Source: Duncaniella muris
GTDB lineage: Bacteria > Bacteroidota > Bacteroidia > Bacteroidales > Muribaculaceae
Direction: 5' to 3'
DNA length: 64,000 bases
NCBI RefSeq assembly: GCF_003024805.1
Contig: NZ_PUEC01000012.1
Span: forward strand, 1-64,000
Shown here: one piece after another, positions 34,440-43,358 of the stretch
How positions within the stretch are numbered: position 1 is the first letter of the stretch
How the letters are laid out: each line of letters starts with the position of its first letter
Position numbers and translations under genes: made by a program
Notes under the pieces: generated by a model
Told to the model about the DNA's origin: nothing
Seen by the model: only the letters and a program-made list of their open reading frames with translations
Database searches by the model: none

Positions 34440-36728
34440 TTAATACCAACGGGGGTCGCCGACGCGGTTCTGATAGATTTCAGAAGCCTGCACTTTGGGA
34501 TCAGAGCTGCGGACTTTGAGTGCTTCAAAGATGTTGTCAGGAGCAGCGTGGTCTTCCTTATGAGGTTTGGCCTTGTCGAAGGTGGTGTGCTTCGGGTTCG
34601 GGTTCTGGAAGAATTCATCGGCGCGGAGAGGAGTTGAGCCGGTCTTGACAATGAGATCATTGGCATTTCCTGATACGAGACCGGGAGTCCAGTTCCACTT
34701 GTCACCTACGGAGTTCTTCTTGGCAGAGAATGCCGCTGAAGTGAAGATACCGTCATCTTTCATGTGGGCGTCACGGCTGCCGAGAGAGTAGTTGCCGCTG
34801 ATATCCCAGGTAACACGGCCTTCGCCTGCAACGTTGCGGAAGTCACATGCCGACTGGTTGAGGTCACGCTTGTCATTCGGATCGGCTGCAAGAACAATGA
34901 GGTTGTTCTTGAATGCGATTCTCGAATCATTAGGCATATAGCGGAACTCGAAAAGCATACGGCCTGAAGAACGGGTAGAGAAGTTGATGAAGGTACAGTT
35001 CTCAATTGTGATGTTGAAGTGGATGTCACTGCCCCAGAGGAGGTCTTTGTTGTTGTCAGAGAGGAGGGCGTGACGGGGCGAATCGTAGAATGTGCAACGA
35101 CGCATCTGGAAGTCATTGTAGAGGTTTGACTTCACATGTTTACCGTCACCTGCAAACCAGGAGTAGCCACGGCCGTTGTTGTCGTAATAACCCTGATTGT
35201 AGAAGAGACAGTCTTCAATGAGAATCTTCTTGAAGAACTTGTAGCGGGGGCCCTGAACGCGGAAGAAGCCACGGGTGAAGCCCTGGAATGTACAGTTCTT
35301 GAGCTGGAATGACTCGAAGGTCACTGCGAGACCGCCTGAGTACATGTTGGCGAAGTAGTTGCCGGTAGCGCTGCCGTCACCGAAGTTGCGGGCGAGCGGA
35401 CACTGGAAATCGATACCTTCGAAGATAACATCGCTGATTTCGATAGGAGCGTCAACGTCACCTGCCTCCTTGTTCTTGCCGAGCACCCAGTTGCCGGTCA
35501 CGGGGTTGCCGCCCTTGAGAGCGATACCGCCGAGATAAACCACGGCGCGCTTGCCTTCGGCGAGGTCATCGGGATGAGTTGCGAGGGTGAAGCCTTTCTG
35601 GACGAGCGGGTTGCCAGAAGTGTAGTAGTTGTGACCGCCACGGAGGTAGAACACCTGGCCTTCAGCAAGTTCGTTGGAGTTAACGAAGTTGGTGATGATG
35701 GTGTCGATACGGGTAGCGTTGTATTCAACAGCACCAGGGATGGTGTCATTGGGGTCAACGATCGGTTCGATAAGGATAGGAGCTGCGGGATCACCTTTGG
35801 TGCGGACGAACATCGGGTTGAAGTTGGCGTCAACATCAGAAGTAACCATCTGGCCTGACATGTTCTCATAAGAGATGATCTTGTCATCGTTGCGGAGATA
35901 GATGTAGTAGCCTGAGTTTTCAGACAGACCGGTCAGACGGATTTCGCCATTTTTCTTTTCATCATCTGTAAGGACATGCACACCGTTTACGAAACCGTCA
36001 GGCATCTGAGCTTCGGGGTTGAAGGGGGCGGGCTTGACCACGATTGAGGAAACAACGAAGTTGTTATTTGCATCAACCGGGAAGCGGGTTGTGATGCAGT
36101 CGGGGTTAGGGGTGCCGTCTTCAAGAGTTTCCAGAAGGTCTGATCTGTCATAGTCACTCGGATCATATGCAAGCTTGTAGAGGACGGTCACAGCAGTGTA
36201 GTCCTTGTCTTTCTGGCTGCAGATGGCAGGACGGGTATAGGATTTGTCGGTAGGGATTTCGCAAAAATCTTCCCATTCGCGGCCGCCGCCGAGACCATAC
36301 CACTCCGAGTGGTGGCCTTCGCCCTTGGGCGAAAGCACTCGGATGATGAAACGATAGTTGGTACCGTAGTTAAGATTGTGGATCTCACAAGAGGTCTGTT
36401 CAGGACCTACGATAAACGACTCTACAATTTTTGTGGGATCGCTCCAGTCTTCCATAAGACCGGTAGTGAGGTTTTCAGCATAGCGGATCTCATAGCCTGC
36501 CGCACCGCTGATGCCATACCAGTGGAGCTGGACAGAGTTGCGGGTGCCCGGTATGAGTTTTGATGAATATTCATCATTCTCAGGCTTGACGTTTGTAGTG
36601 TTCTCACTACGGAACATCGTTCTGGGCATGCGGTCAAGATCAGACGGCGAATATACCGAATCATCATCCTTACATGATGTCATGCCTGCGGCAATACACA
36701 GTGTAAGGGCATATATGAATTTTTTCAT
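34440..36728 (-). CDS. DUF5123/DUF4957-type surface lipoprotein of the pectin locus
   Basis: A 762-residue outer-surface lipoprotein in the SusE/F position. The signal peptide ends in lipobox MTSC, followed by KDDDS, an acidic lipoprotein export signal for surface display. An N-terminal fibronectin-like domain (about 45-150, VQLHWYGISGAAGYEIRYAE) is followed by a second beta region. From about residue 370 a right-handed beta-helix appears (VFYLRGGHNYYTSGNPL, LKNCTFQGFTRGFFRVQG, ILIEDCLFYNQGYYDNNG), as in pectate-lyase-like proteins. No calcium-lyase catalytic triad is obvious, so glycan binding is more likely than cleavage. The C-terminus ends IYQNRVGDPRWY. It follows susD by 21 bases. A truncated relative lies at 42744-43043. 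Confidence 0.85.
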   Translation of the reverse strand: MKKFIYALTLCIAAGMTSCKDDDSVYSPSDLDRMPRTMFRSENTTNVKPENDEYSSKLIPGTRNSVQLHWYGISGAAGYEIRYAENLTTGLMEDWSDPTKIVESFIVGPEQTSCEIHNLNYGTNYRFIIRVLSPKGEGHHSEWYGLGGGREWEDFCEIPTDKSYTRPAICSQKDKDYTAVTVLYKLAYDPSDYDRSDLLETLEDGTPNPDCITTRFPVDANNNFVVSSIVVKPAPFNPEAQMPDGFVNGVHVLTDDEKKNGEIRLTGLSENSGYYIYLRNDDKIISYENMSGQMVTSDVDANFNPMFVRTKGDPAAPILIEPIVDPNDTIPGAVEYNATRIDTIITNFVNSNELAEGQVFYLRGGHNYYTSGNPLVQKGFTLATHPDDLAEGKRAVVYLGGIALKGGNPVTGNWVLGKNKEAGDVDAPIEISDVIFEGIDFQCPLARNFGDGSATGNYFANMYSGGLAVTFESFQLKNCTFQGFTRGFFRVQGPRYKFFKKILIEDCLFYNQGYYDNNGRGYSWFAGDGKHVKSNLYNDFQMRRCTFYDSPRHALLSDNNKDLLWGSDIHFNITIENCTFINFSTRSSGRMLFEFRYMPNDSRIAFKNNLIVLAADPNDKRDLNQSACDFRNVAGEGRVTWDISGNYSLGSRDAHMKDDGIFTSAAFSAKKNSVGDKWNWTPGLVSGNANDLIVKTGSTPLRADEFFQNPNPKHTTFDKAKPHKEDHAAPDNIFEALKVRSSDPKVQASEIYQNRVGDPRWY

Positions 36729-36749
36729 TTTTCTGTTTAATTATTCAGG

Positions 36750-38831
36750 TTAAGAATTCGTGTAACCATACTTGTTTTCGTAACGGCCATGCGAACGGTC
36801 GATGACAGACTGAGGAATGGGAAGAATGTAACGTATAACCGGAAGGTTTGTGCGGTTGGGGAATGTAGCGAGGTCACGAGAGTCCATGCTCCATGTTCCG
36901 TTGTTGTTGATCATGATCACACCGTCGGCACCGTTTTCATCACCACCTTCCACAACCATGTAGATGTAGCCGCGGAGCGAGTTGCGGAGTTCGTTGCGGA
37001 TCTGACCTTCTTTCGACCATTCGATGATGTCCTGGCGAACGTTGTTCAAGCCGAGGTTATTGACTTCAGACGAAGACATCTGTCGGTAGGGGTTGATGAT
37101 GCGGCAGACTTTGACATCCTGGTTGGGGAAGACACTCTTTTCATAGATGGGCTTCTCAATACCATCTACAGTCATGATGTTGTCGACGTCACGGACATTG
37201 TAGATAGTGAAGGGCACATTTTCATATGCTTCGTCATTTCCGTCAAAGTCATAGGCTGCAACGGCAGAGAGATAAGAAGATGTGGACTCAGAAGCTTCTG
37301 CAAGAGCGATGTAGCGGTAGAAAGTCCAGTAGACAGTCTCTGACAGGAGATCGTGACGGACAAGGTCGCGCCAACGCATGTTCTCGCCTGCGAATTCAAA
37401 CTTACGTTCGTCAAGCACAGCCTTGCGGAAGTCCTCTTCAGAAGTACGGCTTGCGATGTAAGGCTCTACAAGTTCCGGATTGTTGGGGAATGCGCGCTTA
37501 CGTACCTGAGCGAGGGCATCGATAGCCTTGGCTCCGTTCGGGCCGCTGACACCGTGCTCGGTCTCGTTGACTGCTTCTGCATACATAAGGAGAACATCGG
37601 TATAACGCATGAAGGGGAAGTTGATACCGGTGTTTTCGGTGGTCTGATTACCGAGGCCACCGGTCACCCAAAGTTTCGACCATTTGCCGTTTGAAACAGT
37701 GTAGTTGTTGTCAAACATGGCTTCTCCAGCGGGTGCGTCATATTTGGTGAGCTGATTGACATAATCACGACGAACGTCGTTTTCGTTGAACATGTAGCGG
37801 TACACACCGTTGAGGCGAACATCAGATTTGGCTTCACCGTAGGGGTGGGGAGTCTCGCTCTGATAAGAATCGAGCTTAACGCCGTGAGAATAGCCAACCT
37901 TGCCGTTTGCAGTCTTGGCGAAGGGGATCTCCCAGATAACATCGTCACCTGAAGCGGGAAGGAAGTTACATTCGTCGAGGAACACCTGATAGAAAGGCTT
38001 TGCAAGCTTGTGTTTCTGCGAATCAATCACCTTGGCTGCATATTCCTTGGCGATTTCATAATATTCGGTGTAACGGGTGCCGTTCATGCGTTCCATCTTG
38101 CCGTAGGTGTTGCCGTCGGGGCGGAGAGTGTAGCCTGCGGCAGTCTGGGCGATACGGGCTATCATCGACCAGGCCATTTCCTTTGAGATGCGTTCAACAC
38201 CGTCAGGAAGTTCATCGGCGAATTTCATGTTTTCAGAAATTTCTTTCAGGTCTTTGATAAGTTCGTCGAGAATCTCGGCACGGTCTTTGATGGGATAGAT
38301 CTTATCTTCAGCGGTGCGGGTGGAGTTGAAAGAGAAGGGCACATCGCCGAACATCCAGATAAGGTCGTGGTAAACGATGGCACGGGCCACCTTGGCCTCA
38401 CCGATCATCTGGAGGATGTCTTCATCATATTCATCTTCACCGATCTTGTAGAGGTCTGAAGATTCGGCACCTTCCACAAAGAGGTTAGTGAGTTCGATGG
38501 TGGCATACTGCTGCTTCCAGGTAGAAGCGATGTTACCGCCCATCGGATTGCCGTCATAACGGCTCCAGTTGGAGCCGGTCAGTGTGCGGCCTGAGTTAGT
38601 CTTGAAGTCTACGTCAGTATTCATGACGTAGGTTGAGTAGATCTTGTCGCCATAGGTGTCGGCGCTCAACATGGCTTTGTAGATGCCGTTGAGAGCATTG
38701 TTCATCTCGGTTTTGTCAGAGAAGACGTAGCCCATTTCATTCTTTGAGGGAGCATCCACTTCCAGAAAGTCGGAGCATGATGCCAGGGCCACAGCCGAGA
38801 GACTTGCTATGAATATATTGCGAAATTTCAT
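36750..38831 (-). CDS. susD: SusD/RagB-family nutrient-uptake lipoprotein
   Basis: Surface lipoprotein that captures oligosaccharide and forms a lid over the SusC transporter. Lipobox LASC, then SDFLEVDAPSKNEM, the characteristic SusD N-terminus. The alpha-helical TPR-rich body includes NALNGIYKAML and EAKVARAIVYHDLIWMFGDVPF, and the C-terminal portion includes DALAQVRKRAFPN, EEDFRKAVLDERKFEFAGENMRWRDLVRHD and PIPQSVIDRSHGRYENKYGYTNS. The 693 residues are somewhat longer than the average SusD. It lies 33 bases downstream of susC. Specificity for pectic oligosaccharides is inferred from neighbours. Confidence 0.93.
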   Translation of the reverse strand: MKFRNIFIASLSAVALASCSDFLEVDAPSKNEMGYVFSDKTEMNNALNGIYKAMLSADTYGDKIYSTYVMNTDVDFKTNSGRTLTGSNWSRYDGNPMGGNIASTWKQQYATIELTNLFVEGAESSDLYKIGEDEYDEDILQMIGEAKVARAIVYHDLIWMFGDVPFSFNSTRTAEDKIYPIKDRAEILDELIKDLKEISENMKFADELPDGVERISKEMAWSMIARIAQTAAGYTLRPDGNTYGKMERMNGTRYTEYYEIAKEYAAKVIDSQKHKLAKPFYQVFLDECNFLPASGDDVIWEIPFAKTANGKVGYSHGVKLDSYQSETPHPYGEAKSDVRLNGVYRYMFNENDVRRDYVNQLTKYDAPAGEAMFDNNYTVSNGKWSKLWVTGGLGNQTTENTGINFPFMRYTDVLLMYAEAVNETEHGVSGPNGAKAIDALAQVRKRAFPNNPELVEPYIASRTSEEDFRKAVLDERKFEFAGENMRWRDLVRHDLLSETVYWTFYRYIALAEASESTSSYLSAVAAYDFDGNDEAYENVPFTIYNVRDVDNIMTVDGIEKPIYEKSVFPNQDVKVCRIINPYRQMSSSEVNNLGLNNVRQDIIEWSKEGQIRNELRNSLRGYIYMVVEGGDENGADGVIMINNNGTWSMDSRDLATFPNRTNLPVIRYILPIPQSVIDRSHGRYENKYGYTNS

Positions 38832-38864
38832 TGTGTATATTCCGTAATTGGTATTATGATTTTA

Positions 38865-41800
38865 TTAGAAGGTCAGATTGAGACCGAATACGTAGCTGCG
38901 TGAACGCGGGTAGCGGTTCATGTCGTAAGAGGGGGTCAGACCGCTCTGCACGTCAACTTCGGGATCATAGCCTGAGTAGCTGGTGATGATGAAGGGGTTG
39001 GTGACAGAGGCGTAGAAACGACACTTCGACATGCCGGCCTTCGAGATGATGTTGGCCGGGAGGCTGTAGCCGACAGTGATGTCGTTGCAGCGGAGGAACG
39101 AGCCGTCTTCAACGAAGCGTGAGATTGTGTATTCCTTGGTAACGTCAGCAGGGTTCCACTCGGTGCGGTTGCCGTTGACATACTGGTATCTCTCGAAGCC
39201 CCAGAGTTTCTTACGTTCAGATCCGTCGGGGTTGACCATAGGAACGCCGGAACCTTCGAAGTTGTCCCATTCGGTCTGAGCGTTGCCGAGCATGTGTTCC
39301 CAGCGCCAGTCAGTGTCGGTGTAAGTCCAGCGGTTGTCTTTGTTGAACTTGCTGAGGACGTTGTAGAAGTTGTTCTTGTTGTTCATTGAAGAAGAGAGAC
39401 GGTAAGCGGTGGCGTTGTAGACGTCGAAGTCAAGGAAGAAGGTGAAGTTGGCAGTGAAGTCGAAGTTCTTCCACTGACCGTTCAGACCGAAACCGCCCTG
39501 GAGTTTGGGAGTGGTGCGACCGATGACCTTCTTATCGTTCTGGTCGATGATGCCGTCGCCGTTGAGGTCTTTGAACTTGGGCTTGCCGGGCTGGGTCTGC
39601 GCACCCTGGTCGTTTGAGTTGTACATGCCGTCCATGAGCACTGTACCGGAAACGAGCTTGCCGTTTTCGTCAAACACCTGGGGAATGGGATCATATGCCT
39701 GCTTTGCGGAATTGTAGGTAAATTCATCGAAGCCATAGAGACCGTCATAGACGTAACCGTAGATGAGACCTACTTCGCCGCCGACTTTAAGACGGTAGTT
39801 GTTGCCGGCGTCAGTGTGGGCGCGGCCGTGGCGGAGGTCGAGATAATCTTCGTCGCCGGTGAGTTTGTCGACTTTCATCTTATTGGCGCCGAGGTTGAAG
39901 TTGGCAGAGAGCACATAGTCCTTGCCGCGGAGAATGTCGCCGCTGATCGAGAGCTCGAAACCGCGGTTGGTCACCTGACCGATGTTCTGATACTGCTTGC
40001 CGTAGCCGAGGGTGGTCAGCACGTCGGCCTCATAGATAAGGTCGGAAGTGGTGTTCCAATAGTATTCGGGGGTGATGCGCAGGCGGTTGTTGAACAGAGC
40101 GATGTCAAAGGCGAAGTTGCGGGTCAGGGTAGTCTCCCACTTGATGTCGGGGTTGGGGAGGTAGTTTGATGTATCATAGTAGATCTCGCCGTCGGGGTTG
40201 AGGGTCGATTCGCCGAAGTTGGGGCCGCCTGATGAGTTGGTGCTGTAGATATAGCGCCACATGTCGGCTTTGATTCGGTTGTTACCGGCCTTACCGATGG
40301 CCACGCGGAACTTGAGTTCGTTGAGCCAGGTGAGGTCTTTCATGAATTCCTCGCTTGAGATAACCCATGCACCGGATACGGATGGGAAATAACCCCACTG
40401 GTGGCCGGGGGCGAACATTGTAGAACCGTCGGCACGGAAAGTAGCCGAAAGGAGATACTTGTGATCGTAGTTGTAGCTGAGCTGTCCGAAGTAAGAAGTG
40501 GTGCGGTCAGCGGTACCGAGTTCGGTTGTCGAAGTCCAGGCTTTGCCGAGACCCATGTTGTCCCAGGCCTTGTCGGCTGTGATTTCGCGCGGGAAGTAAC
40601 GGTTTTTCTGATTTGACGACTTGGCCTGCTTGTGATAGAGTTCGAAACCTACGAGGGCGTAGAAGTTGTTCTTTTCCTTGATGGTCCAGTCATAAGAGGC
40701 AGTTGTAGTCCAGGTGTACTGGTTGGTCTGCTTCTTTTCTACCTGAGCCACGGGAAGGGTCTGGTTCTTCTTGCCGGTATCGGTCAGCGGACCCCAGAAG
40801 CGGTTGTCATCGCTGAATGCGAAGGTGAAGTTGCCTTCGGTGCGGAGGGTAAGACCGTTGATGGGCTTGTATTCGAGAGCGGCCTGGTTGGCGATGGTGT
40901 AAGCGTGTTTCTTTCTTACGTTGGTCTTGATGTCGTTGACAGGGTTGGTGTACTCGAACAAGGCTTCCTGGTCGGGGTCGGCTGCGCCGGGAGTCCAGAA
41001 GATGTCACCGAGTTCGCGGATACCGTTGGTGGGACGGTAGCGGAGCACGTCGATGATACCGCCGGTGCCCACGTTGTCACCGCCGGCACCTTCGTCGCGG
41101 CGATAAGATACTTTGGGGTTGAACTGGAGGGTAAGATTCGGGAGAATCTTGGTCTGCAGCTTGGTGTGGATATTGGTACGGCGAACACCTGAACCCATGA
41201 TGATACCGCGGTCATCTGACTGGGTAAGAGAGATGTTGTAGCGGGTCTTGTCATTACCGCCGCCGATCGATACGTTGGTAGAGTATGAGAAGGGATCGTT
41301 GCCCATCACTTCATCCTGCCAGTCATGGGTCGGAGCGCTGCGATAGAGGTCAAGGTCACGGATGTTACCGAAGTTGTAACGGAAAAGTTTTGCAGAGCTT
41401 GACGATTTCGAACGGCCTGTGGCGAAGTCCCACTGGTAGTCAACGAAATCATAAGCATTCATAAGATCGAGCTTCTTGGAGATGTGGCTGACAGAACCCT
41501 GGGCGTTGAACGAAACCTGGGTCTTGCCTTCCTGGGCTGACTTGGTGGTCACGATAACAACACCGTTACCACCCTTGGCACCGTAGATTGCTGTCAGTGA
41601 GGCATCCTTGAGGATGTCGATGCTCTGGATGTCGCTCGGCGGGATGTCGTTGATGTTGTCAACCTGGAAACCGTCGACGAGGTAGAGAGGGTCGTTTGAC
41701 TGGGTAACGGATGTCGCACCACGCACACGGATGTTGATGTCGGCACCGGGCTGACCGTCGACTGTGGTAACCTGCACGCCGGCTACCTTACCCTGGAGGG

Positions 41801-42275
41801 CTACGGCGGCCGAGGTCACGGGAACTGCGGCGAGTTTGGCGCCTGAAACCGAGCCTACAGAACCGGTGAGGTCGCGGCGGGCACGGGTGCCGCCATAACC
41901 GATAACTACGACTTCTTCAAGAGCCTCGGAGTCTTCCGAAAGTGTGATGTTGATGTGGGTCTGGCCGTTGACAGCCACTTTTTCTGTCTTATAACCAATG
42001 TATGACACTACGAGGGTGGCATTCTTGGCAACATTTTTGAGGGTAAAGTTACCGTCGATGTCAGTGGCAACGGCATTTTTGGTGCCTTCCACCGTAACGG
42101 TAGCTCCAATCATGGGTTCTTCGGTGCCGTCGACCACCGTACCGGATACGGTGATATTCTGTGCGTTGGCATTGAAGCCTACGCAGAGCACCAACAGGAG
42201 AAGCATGGTTTTCCAATGTGTCGCAAAGGAAAATTGCCGCAGCCGGAGACTACGACCTTGGATTAAGTCTTTCAT
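38865..42275 (-). CDS. susC: SusC/RagA-family TonB-dependent outer-membrane transporter
   Basis: A 1136-residue TonB-linked importer of oligosaccharides. The long N-terminus (MKDLIQGRSLRLRQFSF) leads into a signal peptide ending NANAQ (about 39). A carboxypeptidase-regulatory-like domain follows (ITVSGTVVDGTEEPMIGATV to about 115), then the TonB box/signature EEVVVIGYG, a plug (LQGKVAGVQV, IRVRGATS, DILKDASLTAIYGAKGGNGVVIVTTK) and the beta-barrel ending FGLNLTF. No anti-sigma STN domain is present, so regulation by an ECF sigma is not implied. No clear promoter box was found upstream. It forms one unit with susD and the DUF5123 gene and probably imports pectin fragments. Confidence 0.95.
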   Translation of the reverse strand: MKDLIQGRSLRLRQFSFATHWKTMLLLLVLCVGFNANAQNITVSGTVVDGTEEPMIGATVTVEGTKNAVATDIDGNFTLKNVAKNATLVVSYIGYKTEKVAVNGQTHINITLSEDSEALEEVVVIGYGGTRARRDLTGSVGSVSGAKLAAVPVTSAAVALQGKVAGVQVTTVDGQPGADINIRVRGATSVTQSNDPLYLVDGFQVDNINDIPPSDIQSIDILKDASLTAIYGAKGGNGVVIVTTKSAQEGKTQVSFNAQGSVSHISKKLDLMNAYDFVDYQWDFATGRSKSSSSAKLFRYNFGNIRDLDLYRSAPTHDWQDEVMGNDPFSYSTNVSIGGGNDKTRYNISLTQSDDRGIIMGSGVRRTNIHTKLQTKILPNLTLQFNPKVSYRRDEGAGGDNVGTGGIIDVLRYRPTNGIRELGDIFWTPGAADPDQEALFEYTNPVNDIKTNVRKKHAYTIANQAALEYKPINGLTLRTEGNFTFAFSDDNRFWGPLTDTGKKNQTLPVAQVEKKQTNQYTWTTTASYDWTIKEKNNFYALVGFELYHKQAKSSNQKNRYFPREITADKAWDNMGLGKAWTSTTELGTADRTTSYFGQLSYNYDHKYLLSATFRADGSTMFAPGHQWGYFPSVSGAWVISSEEFMKDLTWLNELKFRVAIGKAGNNRIKADMWRYIYSTNSSGGPNFGESTLNPDGEIYYDTSNYLPNPDIKWETTLTRNFAFDIALFNNRLRITPEYYWNTTSDLIYEADVLTTLGYGKQYQNIGQVTNRGFELSISGDILRGKDYVLSANFNLGANKMKVDKLTGDEDYLDLRHGRAHTDAGNNYRLKVGGEVGLIYGYVYDGLYGFDEFTYNSAKQAYDPIPQVFDENGKLVSGTVLMDGMYNSNDQGAQTQPGKPKFKDLNGDGIIDQNDKKVIGRTTPKLQGGFGLNGQWKNFDFTANFTFFLDFDVYNATAYRLSSSMNNKNNFYNVLSKFNKDNRWTYTDTDWRWEHMLGNAQTEWDNFEGSGVPMVNPDGSERKKLWGFERYQYVNGNRTEWNPADVTKEYTISRFVEDGSFLRCNDITVGYSLPANIISKAGMSKCRFYASVTNPFIITSYSGYDPEVDVQSGLTPSYDMNRYPRSRSYVFGLNLTF

Positions 42276-42743
42276 GTTTTGGTGTTAAATAATAATAAAT
42301 AAGATTTCGTTCATGCAAGTTTTTTTCGATATAGAAAGTACTAATTTTTGTCAAATGATTGGTATAACAGGTTAACTATTAAACTGATGGTATAAAACAA
42401 GGTTGGGCCGATCCAAGCTGGTCGGGCCGAATCAGCCACAAAATTATGAAAATAATCGGAAAGTGCAAAAAATTGGCGTGCTTTTAAGATTTCAATAATC
42501 CAATGCGTGGTAAATCAGGGAGTCTCGTATAAGAGGGGGACAGTGGAAGCAGGAGATAGATGGAGGTGTGTTTCGTAGTGTAAAGATAGTGGTTTTTAGG
42601 GGTGTCTGCAAGGGTCTGAGCGATGTTTAACATGATTTATGAATCTCGATTCTCTCTATATAATATAAGGTGTAAAAGGATTGGGCGCGGACTTGCCGGA
42701 GGCGCGCAACGGCATTTGTATCATCATGTGGATAGATAGATAG
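42276..42743. other. AT-rich intergenic region upstream of susC
   Basis: No gene is visible in these 468 bases. It contains the upstream side of the susC promoter (no clear -7/-33 pair seen on the minus strand) and a small direct repeat, ggttgggccga / ggtcgggccga near 42401-42430. No sRNA or antisense gene can be supported. Confidence 0.6.
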
Positions 42744-43043
42744 AGTTTCAGCGACATATACTTTCATATCGGAAAAAATTCTTTTGGCGCAAGTAAATTC
42801 GAGAATGGCAATCTTGGAACAAAAGACGATCTGAAAGTCAAAGTTCTGAAAGATGACAATGGCAATATTATGAAGGCAACAGATCTTTTCAATAGCCCCA
42901 ATGCTCCTTATACTCAGTATAACTCATCTGTTCCCAACCATCGCGACCACGAAGCTCCCGCTGACATCTTCAACGCCCTCCGCTACAAGACTCTTCCCTC
43001 AATTCTCACAGAGAAGAACATCGGCGACCCGCGCTGGCGTTAA
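42744..43043 (+). pseudogene. Remnant of a DUF5123-type lipoprotein gene (C-terminal end)
   Basis: Reading the + strand in the frame that stops at 43041-43043 gives about 99 residues that align with the last ~100 residues of the intact DUF5123 gene at 34440-36728. Shared features are KNS-G near the start, DLKVK / DLIVK, the phrase DHEAP-DIF-AL (DHAAPDNIFEAL in the intact gene), and the ending GDPRW. Just upstream an in-frame TAG (42741) ends the similarity, and there is no start codon. The sequence has diverged considerably, so this is an old fragment, not a recent copy. It is oriented opposite to the intact gene. Confidence 0.85.
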
Positions 43044-43109
43044 CCCCGCCGACAAGATCTGAAAAGATCTCCCGCTTATGACAGGCTTCCCGACCGCTCA
43101 AAAGGCCAA

Positions 43110-43149
43110 GAAGCTTTTTTTGATTCTACTGGAGGTTTGATCTCATTGG
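43110..43149. repeat. Right arm of susCD-flanking inverted repeat
   Basis: Exact 40-base reverse complement of 34336-34375. On the pseudogene side the terminator stem (about 43084-43114) is recognisable but broken by mismatches; on the other side the ctcccaa repeats continue to about 43225. The arms are about 8.7 kb apart and bracket the whole susC-susD-DUF5123 unit. Confidence 0.9.
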
Positions 43150-43257
43150 CCTAATTACCCCAACTCTCCCAATCCACCCAACTCTCCCAGTCCTCCCAAT
43201 CAGCCACAGCCCCCACCTCTCCCGGCTCCCACTTACGTTAATTATTTTAAAAGTTTG

Positions 43258-43287
43258 TTGAATATCGGGTGGAAATTATTACCTTTG
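43258..43287 (+). promoter_or_regulatory. Promoter of the GH43 gene
   Basis: The -33 TTG (43258-43260) and -7 TACCTTTG (43280-43287) have a 19-base spacer. The leader to the ATG at 43359 is about 65 bases. The region 43044-43257 otherwise holds only the flanking repeat block. Confidence 0.7.
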
Positions 43288-43358
43288 GCCTTTAAATACG
43301 CTGCAATCAGCAGCATCACATACCTGAAATCAATACTATCTTTACCTTATTGACCTAT

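Noticed and set aside
34440-36728. Active pectate lyase
   Set aside because: It has a beta-helix but I could not find the calcium/arginine catalytic set, and its place after susD with an export-signal lipobox suits a binding lipoprotein better.
42276-42420. susC promoter on the minus strand
   Set aside because: TACTTTC near 42340 is close to a -7 box but lacks the final G and a -33 element at proper distance, so I do not list it.
34336-43149. Transposon with terminal inverted repeats
   Set aside because: The inverted arms include a gene 3' end and a terminator, there is no transposase or integrase between them, and no target duplication was seen.
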